Assembly (NCBI GenBank): GCA_027563935.2
Contig: CM050449.1
Coordinates: forward strand, 80,321,178 to 80,385,177
DNA: 64,000 nucleotides
Source of the DNA: Costus lasius
Lineage: Eukaryota; Streptophyta; Magnoliopsida; Zingiberales; Costaceae
Direction of reading: 5' to 3'
Shown here in pieces: positions 23,062 through 33,900 of this stretch (positions are counted from its first letter, which is position 1; each line of letters opens with the position of its first letter). The position numbers were made by a program, and so were the translations under genes. Under the pieces are notes generated by a model. It was not told the origin of the DNA, ran no database searches, and was given only the letters and a program-made list of their open reading frames with translations.

Positions 23062-24744
23062 TGTTGGGGTATGCCCTTAAGGCTAATGTTTGAGGCCTTG
23101 GGATTGTATCAGTATCATGTATAAACTTCATGTTTATAAAGGCAATGGTTGTTATTCAGGTTGTTACATCATCTGCTCCAATATGTATACTTCTGAATAA
23201 TGTCTCAATGCTGTTCAGCTTGGCTGACATGCAGTTAAGTCCTTAGTCGAGATATCTTGGTGAACATGAGACAGCCTTGATATGATTGAGACTAATATGT
23301 GTTCTAATCTTGTAGGATGCTTCGAGCATGGAATAAGATGTAGACTCATGGGTACATTGGATGTACTGGACAGACCCTACTAGGATATTCAATTGCTTGT
23401 CACAATGTGAATAATCCTTGTATGCAACAAGTGGCATATTTCCTCTGACTTGAGATCACTTGTGTTTCTAAATGATGATTGTCATTGTTTTGAGGTAGTT
23501 CAATATCATTTGAAACATAATGGTTATAGACTATCTTGGAAAATGATCATGAGTCAGGTTAGGACACTAGGGATAGATAAAGGATTGCCGTCTCCTAGTT
23601 TGGAGTGTGATGTTCTATAGGGGTCCCCTGGATGAGATGATTGAGAAAGTGTATGGCCATACCCAGGTGACTATGTTCATCTGATCTAATCATTCTCATC
23701 ATATTGGAGCTACAGGCTTGACTCGCTTGTCCAATAAGAACATCCAGTGGCAAAGGAAACATGTATGCCTAGTGAGTTGATTCACACTTGTGCTGTGGTT
23801 TGGGTGTAGTCTTGGAAGACTCTTTCCTTTATATCGGGAGATAGTGATGTGTTGCTAGATACCCCTCACTGATCGTGATAACGAAAGTTATCATTACCGA
23901 CATTTAAAGGAAACCCTTAGGGTCGCACAATTTGATGATATGGATTACTTAAGTCAGATCGTGTGGACTGAATTGTTTTGGTTCAGTTTAAAGGGATTTA
24001 AACTCTGATTGTAAGTGAGATCTAGTCTGATCATGTTTGATTGATTAGGGCTTGAGATCGGTAAGCTTCGATCGAGAGAATTGATGCTAGATCAATGAGA
24101 TCAAGAGCATCATGAGATGAATGGTTAGATCTTGAGCCATTTGGTTTGATAAGATCTTAACCTAGGCTTGGTTTAATTTGGTCCTTGAACCAAATACAAG
24201 TAACCGAATAATTAGAACCGGTTCACTAGGTGAATGCTTGGTTCAATGGGAGAAAGAAAGTTTCGATGGTTCACAAGGTGTGAACGCATGAAACATTGGG
24301 GACTTACTATATTTGGAAGTCGGTTTTCCAAATGGAAAACGCTCCCACGTTGTAACGTTGCTCGCCCATCTTCTCCTCTCATTCTTCTCGTGTGGTGAAG
24401 TGGTTCTTCACGCCAAGGAGATAGAGAGCTTTCCCCTTTAGCCGTAAGAAGATCATCTCATCCCTTTCATACGACAAGCACCCTTGGAGAACCTTGCTAG
24501 CACAAGGATCAACAAGGAGTAGGCGACATCTTCTTGTGAGCGCATTCTTTGGAGGAGATCCCATTCGCTCTCTTCGTCCAAGGCGCCATCCAAAGCAATG
24601 GCGATGGTATTTCTCTTCACTTATATTTGCAATCGAATATAGTTGATCATATCTCATGCATAGATCCTGTTGAAACCCTTGTTTCTTCTGCAAAAGTTTT
24701 ATATGCGCCTAGTTAGGGTTTCGCCCCCCTTGCTTAGGGGACTT
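23062..24744 (+). repeat. 3' LTR of copia B, last 3 bp missing (1683 bp)
   Basis: Begins TGTTGGGGTATGCCC. It matches the split 5' LTR with about 11 differences but stops at GGGGACTT, lacking the final TCA. The next bases belong to a family 2 LTR (G). Confidence 0.93.
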
Positions 24745-25248
24745 ATTGCGATGATGGGGATGTCGATGTTGATATCTATTCCAATGACTTGGGTAGCAGC
24801 GATGCACTGCTAGGTGCCACTCTCTGCTTGTGATGACCTTAGTTCATCACTACCAACGTCAGAGGAACCTATAAGGTCACGCACCTTGATACTCGAGTTC
24901 TCGTATTGATCGGGTAAACTTATGATCGAGTTTAGGAGATTTAATCAGTGCAAATGGGCCAGATGAGATGGAAGAGGCTTTTTACAGCCAAACTTTATTT
25001 TTGGTAGGTTGACTCGAAATTAACCATGGTTGGTCACATTTGACTTTGGGTTGCATTGGATTGGATCCAATGGCTTAATCAACTTGTATAATGAAGTTTA
25101 GGCTTGCCCATTACCCAATGGGGCCCAGTAATAAGTTGTCATGAAGAGATAAGAGGGCATAAGGGTATAATGGGGAGAATTCATCCCCATTGGCGCCTAA
25201 GGGCGTAATGGGGTTAAAGAGACGCATAAGGCATCGTTAGGAAGATGT
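24745..25248 (+). repeat. LTR fragment of copia G (family 2), first piece
   Basis: Plus-strand family 2 LTR sequence; the complement matches F near 4740-4920 and C's LTRs. It begins abruptly in mid-LTR (TTGCGATGATGGGG) at the B junction and ends at GATGT (25244-25248), C's target duplication. It resumes at 37003. Probably G's 3' LTR. Confidence 0.82.
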
Positions 25249-27204
25249 TGTTGGGAAACCCCGGGGACATTTTACAATTTTCAGAGTTATGGACATACAT
25301 TTTTCGCAGCGGAAGAATGTCCCCGAAACTGGCCAGTCCCAAAAACCCAGTGAAGATCGCATGCAAGGGAGTCGACACGATGAGTTAGGAAATACCTTAA
25401 GAGCAATATGGAGCGATGTCGATGAAGGCGCCCAAGTGTTCGCCCTCTGCAGTCTCGCACACACGGATCTCTTGAGTTCTCTTCTTCCACGCCCGGTGCT
25501 AGCCTCGGGAAGAAGATCCAAGCCTTAGGGAGATACTCTACTTCACTTGCGCCACCAAGAGAGATGATGCGCCAAGAGAAGAAGGAAGACTATCCAAAAA
25601 CGCCAAGCACTAATGTTCCTTGCGCCAAGAGGAAAGGAGGAAGTGGCTTGCGGTTATGGAAGAAGAAAGATGCACCCTTGCTCCAAGCACTCGCCCCTCT
25701 TCTTGTGTTCACGCCTTCAAGGATTAATTACACACAAGAGGGGGCGACTAGGGTCATATTTATAGGGCAAGAGGCGGTTAGGGTAATGGCTAGGATCATG
25801 ACAAGTGTAGGGCTAGGATGAGGAGGTTTGAGATAACGAAAGTCTCCAAGACATTTCCATAATTCTCATTCAACCTTACCTTTTGTTCCCACGCCTTTCC
25901 TTGTGCGCCAAGGCCTTGCCTTGCGCCTCAAGCAATGCCATAGAGGCATGCATTCCATCCTAGGAAGAGAGGGGGAGGCGCCCTTTATTTCCATAATGAA
26001 GCAAAGGCGCCAACATGACCCCATTATGCCCCTAGGCGCCTAATGTTTCATGTTTCTCCCCATTATACCCTTTTAGCCTCTCATCTCTTCATGAGAACTT
26101 GTTATTGGGCCTCATTGGATAATGAGCTAGCCCAAACATCATTGCATAGGTTGATTAAGCACTTGGATCCAATCCAATGCAACCCTAATCCAAATGTGAC
26201 CAACCATAGTCAAATACGGGTCAACCTGCCAAAAATGAAGTTTGGCTCCAATAACATTCTTCCATCTCATCAGGCCCATTGGCGCTGATGAAATCTCCCA
26301 ATTAGATCCGAGTTATCCAATAACTCGATCATAAGGCTTCCCGATCAATACGAGAACTCAAGTATCAAGGTGTGCGACCCTGTAGGTTCCTCTGACGCTG
26401 GCAGTGCTGACCAAAGATCATCACAAGCAGTGAGTGGCACCTAGCAGTGCATCGCTACTACCTAGGTCGTTGGAATGGATATCGACATCGACATCCCCAT
26501 CATCGCAACTAGGTACAGATGCATTACAGTCTCTTTGCCGTACTGATATCTGATTGGACAAGTGTGTCACCACTTGTTTTCATCCAATCACATGGCTATG
26601 ACTAAAACAGGTTCTCACCTGGGTATGGCCATACACTCTCAGTCATAGAACCATAAAGGAGCTCCATGGATATCATACTTCCTTAGGGAAGGGGCAAATC
26701 CTATGTCTGTCCATTGATCTTCTCATATGGGTCATGACATGCTCAATAACAACCGTTATGACCTCCCAGCTACGGCAAGGTGTTAGGTTGTATCAAAGCA
26801 AGTCCCTAACCATATAGAATGATTAATGACCTCAAGTCAAGGGATCAATGCATCTCCTGTCACTTATGAGGATAACTCAGGACACCAAGTCATAGCCTCA
26901 TAGCGGGTCTATCCAGTATATCCCCAATGATATACCCATGTGTCTGCGTTAGCACCACGTGCCTAACCAGCCCACATACCAGTCTCACAAGTAAAATAGC
27001 TGTCCCATATCCACTAAGGTACATCGACTGGGGATTATAATTCGAGCACAGATCCAATCTGTCTCCAGGGACATTATCATGTAAGTACACAATCGCAGGT
27101 GTAGTCAAACAATGATAACGACAATGCTAGAATGATATATAAATATCAGTGTCAAGTAGTACATAAGTTGACCAAAACTAGGTCCTAGGGCATATACACC
27201 AACA
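25249..27204 (-). repeat. 3' LTR of copia C (1956 bp)
   Basis: Minus-strand start TGTTGGTGTATATGCCCT at 27204, end CCCCGGGGTTTCCCAACA at 25249. TATA candidate at 25755-25767. Confidence 0.95.
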
Positions 27205-27215
27205 ATCTCCCACTT
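27205..27215 (-). other. Polypurine tract of copia C
   Basis: Minus-strand AAGTGGGAGAT abuts the 3' LTR, the same motif as in family 1. Confidence 0.88.
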
Positions 27216-27225
27216 GCACTAAGAC

Positions 27226-27844
27226 CTAGAAGTTGAGGAATCTCAACCCCATATCTCTAGCGTGACCATCATGCTTCTGCTGCGCCAAAGCCTTGGTCAA
27301 TGGGTCTGCCAGATTGTTCTCTGTGTCTACTCTGCTAATCTTGACATCACCTCTGTCAATGATCTCTCTGATCAGGTGAAATCTTCTGAGTATGTGTTTG
27401 GATCTTTGATGAGACCGTGGTTCCTTGGCTTGTGCAATTGCTCCATTGTTGTCACAGTAGAGTTCAATGGGATCCATTGCACTAGGTACCACTTGAAGAT
27501 CACATAAGAACTTCCTTATCCAAACAGCTTCCTTGGCTGCCTCAGAAGCAGCCACATACTCAGCTTCGGTTGTAGAATCTGCTATGGTGGATTGCTTGAA
27601 GCTCTTCCAACATACAGCGCCTCCATTTATCTTGAACACATAGCCGCCCTGCGATCTAAAGTCGTCAGGGTCAGACTGGAATGATGCGTCAGTATAGCCC
27701 TGCATACTGAGCTCTTCCTGTCCCCCATAGACCATGAACAAACCCTTAGTTCTTCTCAGATACTTTAGGATGTTCTTTACAGCCACCCAGTGCTGTAGAC
27801 CTGGATTGGATTGGTATCGGCTGGTAATGCTCACAGCATATGCC
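27226..27844 (-). pseudogene. RNase H end of copia C pol (separated by solo LTR D)
   Basis: This is the C-terminal part of C's polyprotein. It runs from AYAVSITSRYQSNPG through the RNase H motifs GYTDASFQSD, ADSTTEAEYVAASEA and LYCDNNGAIAQAKEP to NLADPLTKALAQQKHD and a stop at 27226-27228. The upstream part of the same frame ends at 30392 with LCTRPDVA, and the two sides meet in a conserved motif once D is set aside. The RNase H catalytic acidic residues are present. It is not expressed as part of a full polyprotein because D interrupts it. Confidence 0.93.
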
Positions 27845-28867
27845 TGTTGGTGTATATGCCCTGCAGACCAATGTATGGACATGGTCAGGCATTGTTTAAA
27901 TGTACTTCGATAGAATTAATGAAATTGATATAATCAATAAAGGCATGGTCGTTATTATGCAGATTGCTTTACCTGCGTTGATGTATTGAATTGCATAGAT
28001 AATGTCCCAGGAGTTTGGATTGGATCCATTCTCATAAGTAATCCCCGGTCAAGGTGCCTTAGCCGATATGGGACAGCTTTGGTGCATGTGAGACTGGTGT
28101 ATGGGCTGGTTAGGTGCGGAGCACAGTAACGCAGACATACAGGTGCATTGGATGCACTGGAGTGATCCACCGTGAGGATTGACTTGTCTAGTCAACAAGT
28201 CAATCTCACATGCAAGAGGTTTGCATTGATCCTTAGACTTGAGGTATTCATGTCTAGATATGATGATAGGTATGTCTTGATACAGTCTTACGTCTCTCCG
28301 TAAATGGGTGATCAAAACGACTGTCATTGAGCATGTCATAAGTCATGTAGAGACATGGATGACCAATAGTAGGATTTGCCCCTTCCTTCCGAGGAAGCAT
28401 GATATCCACCTCGGGGCGCCCCACCTTATTGGTGCATGACAGGAAAGTGTGGCCACACTTGTTGAGTCATGACCAATGCATTGGATAATAAACTTGAGAC
28501 TAATCCAATGGCAGGATATCAGTTTAGGCAAAGGGATCTAGAATGCATGGGAATCCTCGTTGCTTGTTAGGGAGTTGTTGCCAGATGACTTAAGTCCTAT
28601 GACATGGGTAGTAGTGATGTGTTGCTAGATACCTCTCACTACTTATGATGATATTCAATCATCATTGCTATCGTCATTAGGATCCTACCGGGTCACACGC
28701 AATAGACTCTTGATGTTGTTTTATGATCTGGAAATCTTGGAATATATTTGAGTTCATTATTCTGAGTCCAAGACAGATTCATGGTTGAATCTGAGTCCAA
28801 TTGGGATTCATGAGTTTGTATATGTATCCTAGTCAAGTTGGACTTGAACAAAGGATTATATACCATG

Positions 28868-29160
28868 TTGGATTCGAATCCTAATCTAATTAGGAGTTGG
28901 AATCCTAATCCTATTAGGAATTGGAATCCTAATCCAACTAGGAGTTGGAATCCTAATCTACTTAGGAGTTGGAATCCTAACCCTATTAGGAATTGGAATC
29001 CTAATCCAACTAGGAGTTGGAATCCTAATTTAATTAGGAGTTAGAATCCTAACCCTATTGGGAAATAGAGTCCTATTCCAACTAGGAGTTGGAATCCTAA
29101 TTCAATTAGGAGTTGGAATTCTAATTCTACTAGAAATGAGAATCCTAATCTAATTAGGAT
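28868..29160 (+). repeat. 24-bp tandem repeat array, with 72-bp higher order, in solo LTR D
   Basis: Eleven consecutive 24-bp units from 28897 to 29160, plus a partial one before. Each has the core GGAATCCTAAT followed by a variable segment and TAGGA. From 28897 to 29112 the units recur in threes (endings CCTATTAGGAA, CCAACTAGGAG, then one ending TTAGGAG), a 72-bp period. CCTAAT and ATTAGG make each unit partly palindromic. Because 24 is a multiple of three, it leaves an open frame of WNPN repeats that I regard as a by-product. Confidence 0.9.
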
Positions 29161-29320
29161 TCAAATCCTAATGAGAATTAGATTTGGATAAGGCCCATAG
29201 TGGTTGGGCGCAAATCCTAATCCAACTAGGATTCAAATCCTAAAGAGAATTGGATTTGGATAAGGCTCATTGTGTTGGGCGCAAATCCTAATCCAATAAG
29301 GATTTATTTCCATGGGCCTA
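29161..29320 (+). repeat. Second tandem duplication in solo LTR D (about 75 bp, two copies)
   Basis: Two neighbouring copies share GGATAAGG, then GTTGGGCGCAAATCCTAATC and AGGATT. They continue the AATCCTAAT theme of the array before them. Confidence 0.7.
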
Positions 29321-29422
29321 ATTAATGTTGAGATCCAAATCCAATTAGGGATTGTGGATTAAATCTAATTGAGGCAAGTTTGAATCCTAATAGGAGTTGG
29401 AAATACACTTGGCACATGGGAT

Positions 29423-29440
29423 AATTCCATATATGGAATT
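29423..29440. promoter_or_regulatory. Perfect 18-bp palindrome in solo LTR D
   Basis: AATTCCATATATGGAATT is self-complementary over 18 bases. It could be a protein-binding site or a chance feature of A/T-rich sequence; no function is known to me. Confidence 0.4.
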
Positions 29441-29907
29441 TGCGCCAATGTGAAGTGTATGAATCCTTTTGGAAATTGGTTTCCTCAATTGGAAACATGC
29501 TTGGACGTGTGGGCTGATATGAAGGCGTGTATTGCTTGGTTATATCAAGCAAGAAATCAGCCAATCTCATATGGAAAGTCCTAATTAGAATGAAACTCAA
29601 ATATCCTCTCTTGATATGGCAAGAAGCTAGATTATTTCTATGCTTCAATTAGCGCCAATTCAAGAAGGTATGTGGCTAATGTCTTGCGGCAATTCCTTGG
29701 AGGAATTGCGCCAAGAGCATATATGGCAAGTCCCAATTAATTGATTTCAATGACTAGCTCTTAAATTGGCAAGAAGCTTGATACTTTCTAAGCCTTATTC
29801 TTGCGCATATTCAAGGCTAGTAGCGGCTGATCAATTAGGGAGAATTCCTTGGAGGAATTGTGCCAATCTATAGTTGGAAAGAGAATGGGCGGTGGAGGCT
29901 TGAAAGG

Positions 29908-29916
29908 CTATAAAAG
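29908..29916 (+). promoter_or_regulatory. TATA-box candidate in solo LTR D
   Basis: CTATAAAAG about 480 bp before the LTR end. H has the same element at 60765-60774. Confidence 0.55.
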
Positions 29917-30391
29917 AAGGGGTATGCGCCCCTCTCTATGGATGCTGAATTCGCCAAAGCAAGGCAACTTGGAGTTGCGCAAGCTTTGGATATCTAAGCC
30001 GCCCTCTTCCTTTATAGTTGCGCCACCTTCCTTCATCCTCTTCTTTGTTGGCCGAGAGTCTCCTTGGAGGAGTCTTGTTGGCGTGAAGAACAAAAGGAGA
30101 AGGAGAAGGAGAATCCAAGAGGTGATCTTCTCTTCCCGAGGCTAGCACCGAGCGTGGAAGGGAGCAACGTTGAGAAGGTCGACGCGTGGATACTTGTAGA
30201 GGACGAGCACGTGAGCGTCTTCAACTTGGCACCTTCATCCTAACAAGCAATAGAGGTACTAATCCTAACACATCCTTGTGTTCTCTCTCTCGCATGGATC
30301 CTTGGGAAAGGAATGTGTTTCGGGTGTAATGCTTCTTCCGCTGCGTCCTGGGACTGCAAAATTTTAAAATTACACCCGGCATTCCCCAACA

Positions 30392-33383
30392 ATGCCACAT
30401 CTGGTCTAGTACATAACATTGCATACATGATCGATCCTACTGCCGAAGCATAAGGAATTCGACTCATGTCATCCCTCTCAGCCTGTGTTGTAGGACACTG
30501 GCTCTTTGAGAGAGTACGGCCGTGTCTCACTGGAAGGTATCCTTTCTTGGATTGCTCCATGTAGAACCTCTCTAGTACCTTATCAATGTAAGTACTTTGA
30601 CTAAGGGCCAAGAGCCTCTTGGATCTATCCCGGTAGATCCTCACGCCTAGAATATAGGCGGCCTCCCCTAAGTCTTTCATCTCGAAACACTTCCCTAACC
30701 ATGTCTTCACAGCTTGAAGACTAGGGATGTCATTTCCGATGAGCAGTATGTCATCAACATACAAGACCAGAAAAATTACCAAGCTCCCACTGAATTTTCT
30801 GTATACACAGGCGTCATCTTCGCTTTAGATAAAGCCATAATCTCTCACGGCCTCATCAAATCGAAGATTCCAACTTCGAGATGCTTGCTTTAATCCATAG
30901 ATGGACCTCTTTAGCCTGCAGACCTTATTAGCCTCTGCAGGATGGATGAAGCCATCAGGTTGTGTCATATACACATCCTCAGTCAGCTTCCCGTTAAGGA
31001 ACGCTGTTTTCACATCCATCTGCCATATCTCATACTCATGATATGCAGCTATAGCAAGCAGAATCCGAATGGATTTAATCATGGCAACTAGCGAGAAGGT
31101 TTCATCATAGTCCACCCCGTGGACTTGTTTAAATCCTTTAGCCACTAGTCTACCCTTATAGGTAACTATTTTGCCATCCATGTCTGTCTTCTTCTTGAAG
31201 ACCCATTTACACCCTATGGGTTTTACCCCATCAGGTAGCTCAACCAAATCCCAGACTTGGTTAGCCGACATGGAATCTATCTCAGATCTCATGGCGTCAA
31301 GCCATTTCTCGGAGTCCGGTCCACTGACTGCCTCATCATAGGTTCTAGGTTCATCCTCAATGATGAAGATCCCATCGTGTTGGGTCGGTAGCGACCCATA
31401 CCTTTCAGGTGCACGACGAATTCTCCCAGACCTACGCGGGACCTGTGTCTGAGCCTCAGGTTGCCTAGCAACCGGTGCAGGTGGCTCAGATTCCATCTCT
31501 TTGTCTTGTGCTTGCACTTGGACCTCATCCAAGTCAAACTTCCTCCCACTAACTTCTTTCATAAGAAATTCTTTCTCTAGAAAGACAGCACCCCGAGCAA
31601 CAAAAACTTTGTTCTCGGTTGGGACATAGAAGTAGTATCCTTTAGTTTCCTTAGGATACCCCACAAACACACACTTATCAGATCTAGGTTCTAGCTTGCT
31701 AGAATCTTGACGTTTGACATAAGCCTCACATCCCCAGATCCTGATAAACGTGAGATTAGGGCGTCTCCCACTCCACACCTCGTATGGTATTTTGGAGACA
31801 CTCTTAGATGGAACATTATTCAGTATCAGAGAAGCTGTTTCTAGTGCATGCCCCCAGAATGATGAAGGTAGAGTTGCATGACTCATCATGGATCGAACCA
31901 TATCCAATAAAGTTCGATTTCTCCTTTCAGACACACCATTCCATTGAGGTGTTCCAGGAGGAGTGAGTTGGGATATGATCCCACACTCTCTCAGATAGTC
32001 AAAGAACTCACCACTCAGGTATTCTCCACCTCGATCTGATCGAAGAGCTTTAATGGATCTTCCAAGCTGGTTCTCTACTTCATTCTTGAACTCCTTGAAT
32101 TTCTCAAAGGATTCAGATTTATGTCTCATTAAGTAGACATAACCATACCTACTGAAGTCATCAGTAAAGGTAATGAAGTAGCTGTTCCCTCCTCTGGCTT
32201 GTTTATTGAAGGGCCCATACAGATCAGTATGTATGCGATCCAATAAACCTTCTGCCCTCTCACCAATCTTGGTGAAGGGTGCCTTTGTCATCTTCCCTAA
32301 TAAACAAGGTTCACAAGTATCAAATTCCTCCAAGGAACTTGAATCTAACAATCCATTTGCATGGAGTTGTTGGATGCGATTCTTGTTTATATGGGCTAAT
32401 CGACAGTGCCATAAGAAAGCACCAACTGAACCACTCAGTTTGGTCCTCTTATTGCTTATGTTACAAATAGAACTTTCCATATCCAAGATATATAGACCAT
32501 TGCACAAAGTACCCTTCCCATAGAACATATTTGCAAATGAAAAAGAACAGGAGTTCTTATTTATTTCAAATTTAAATCCTTTACTTGCCAAGCAAGGAAT
32601 GGATACAATGTTCTTTGTTAGCGAAGGTACACAAAAGCAATTGTCTAGTTCTAATTGAAGTCCAGAAGGCAAGGAGAGAGTCAGAACGCCTACAGCAACA
32701 GCAGCAACCTGTGCCCCGTTTCCAACGCGTAGGTCAATCTCTCCAGGCAACACCGATCTACTTTTCTTGAGCCCCTGCATATTTGTACAAATATGAGCTC
32801 CACATGCGGTATCCAATACCCATGACATAGAAGTAGAAAGGTTGACTTCTGTAACATAAATACCTGAGCATGAAGACGAAGCCTTGCCTCTCTTCTTCTC
32901 ATTCTGAAGTCGTACTATGTCCTTTATCATGTTAGGTGGTCCTCCACATGAGTAGCACTTATTATTCCTGACTCTTTCCATCTTTGTTTTCAATGTATTA
33001 GTTAAGCCTTTGGGCTCATCGCACTGAATGTTTACTTTGGGAGGGTTGAGCTCAACCAATGCATCAAAGAGCTGCCTTAGATTAGAAATAATTTCAGAGG
33101 CACCCTTAGATTCATATTGCCCTCTAAGCTCGGGCGACATGTTGGTTAGCATCAATTGTGCAACCTCCGAAGTATCAGCTTGATGCTTATCATAAGCATC
33201 CTTCTCAGCCGCCGAGGCCAAGCATGGAAGTGGTTCAGGAATTGGCTTCTCAAGGATATATAGCTTCCTCTCGAGCTTGAGCACAATTCTCAAATTCATA
33301 TACCAATCCTTTAAGTTGGATCCAACCAACTTATCCCTTTCCAGGGTAGATCGCAGTGACCATCTGTCATTGTTCACAGCCAT
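30392..33383 (-). pseudogene. gag-pol of copia C: shortened Gag, protease, integrase, RT
   Basis: The preferred start is MAVNND at ATG 33381-33383, right after a TTGTTGTAG motif; an in-frame ATG at 33429-33431 extends it by 16 codons but lies before that motif. Gag runs normally to NLRQLF (about residue 106), then lacks about 102 residues compared with E. The knuckle reads CYSCGGPPNMIKDI, with neither the His nor the last Cys. After that the protease (WVLDTACGAHIC), integrase (LWHCRLAHI, CEPCLLGK, LRSDRGGEYLSGEF, NGVSERRN) and RT (KTAFLNGKLTEDVYM, LYVDDILLIGND) are open, except one TAA at 30822-30824 in RT and the D insertion at 30391. Pol is far better kept than Gag, so C looks like a Gag-defective element that depended on a partner. 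Confidence 0.93.
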
Positions 33384-33561
33384 TGTTCTACAACAACCAA
33401 GAAACAGCAGATTAGTACTACTTCGAGTCATTTAAACTGGACTTGTTTTAAATGACCATGGCTCCCACTATTTTATATTCGAATTGACAACCCACAAAGT
33501 CAATCGGGAAATTTAAAACTTCCTAGTGAGATGGGGTCCTTATTTCACATGAGGCTTTGCG

Positions 33562-33577
33562 TCCCACGAGGGTGGGA
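33562..33577 (-). ncRNA. Leader hairpin 3 of copia C
   Basis: Stem TCCCAC/GTGGGA, loop CCTC. H has ACTCAC/GTGAGT here, two compensated pair changes. Confidence 0.55.
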
Positions 33578-33665
33578 TGAGATGCACAAAGAAACCCATG
33601 CTTCCTAAGGTGGGCGCGCCGGCCGGTTGCTCCAAGCAACTCCCCTTGTTGAGACAGTCTGGGCA

Positions 33666-33700
33666 TTTCATGTCCAGCGAGGGCTGGATACAACATGAAA
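33666..33700 (-). ncRNA. Leader hairpin 2 of copia C (bulged)
   Basis: On the minus strand: outer stem TTTCATG/CATGAAA, 5' bulge TTGTA, inner stem TCCAGC/GCTGGA, loop CCTC. The outer stem differs completely from H (CTGTG/CACAG) and A but still pairs. Confidence 0.65.
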
Positions 33701-33884
33701 CCTTTACCTCTCAACGATGCCTCTAGACTTTCACCATGTGCCCAGCACATGTGAACTTCTAGTCAAGTCCATTCCTAACCGTTATGCCCAGGGCCAACGA
33801 GTTTCCTTGCGAAGGCACGCCCAGGTTAAAACTGGACTGGGGAAACCATTGCCACCACGCACTTTCTAAAGATAAGTGGGTGTG

Positions 33885-33900
33885 TCCCACGAGGGTGGGA
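33885..33900 (-). ncRNA. Leader hairpin 1 of copia C
   Basis: Stem TCCCAC/GTGGGA, loop CCTC on the minus strand; the same stem is at 62363-62378 in H. Confidence 0.55.

Larger units (their letters stand above)
6521..24744 (+). mobile_element. Copia element B (family 1), interrupted by A
   Basis: B is a nearly full-length Angela/BARE-like copia element on the plus strand. Its order is 5' LTR (6521-7969 plus 17087-17323), primer site, leader, gag-pol (19157-23041), polypurine tract and 3' LTR (23062-24744). Element A is inserted in the 5' LTR. I count about 11 differences between the two LTRs over 1683 bp, more than A's, which agrees with A being younger. The 3' LTR lacks its last three bases, and the flanks do not match: GTTCC on the left, ATTGC on the right. 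A deletion after insertion at the right border is the simplest reading. Confidence 0.93.
27845..30391 (+). mobile_element. Solo LTR D (family 3, 2547 bp)
   Basis: One LTR without internal sequence: TGTTGGTGTATATGCCCT at 27845, ATTCCCCAACA at 30391. The target duplication ATGCC (27840-27844 and 30392-30396) lies inside C's RNase H coding frame. Solo LTRs arise when the two LTRs of an element recombine and delete the interior. Its two ends match the split LTR of H, but the middle differs: D has an array of 24-bp repeats where H has family 2 LTR-like sequence. Confidence 0.95.

Noticed and set aside
28838..29044. Open frame of repeated WNPN units
   Set aside because: It is the translation of a 24-bp tandem repeat inside a solo LTR; an open frame follows from the period being a multiple of three.
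28868..29160. CRISPR-like array
   Set aside because: Units are directly adjacent with no unique spacers, and the context is a plant LTR.
29849..30145. 98-residue frame in D
   Set aside because: Basic, low-complexity translation in an LTR near its TATA candidate; no homology that I recognise.
33429..33431. ATG 16 codons upstream as the start of C's gag
   Set aside because: It lies before the conserved TTGTTGTAG motif, and family members start after it (ATG at 33381-33383 in C).
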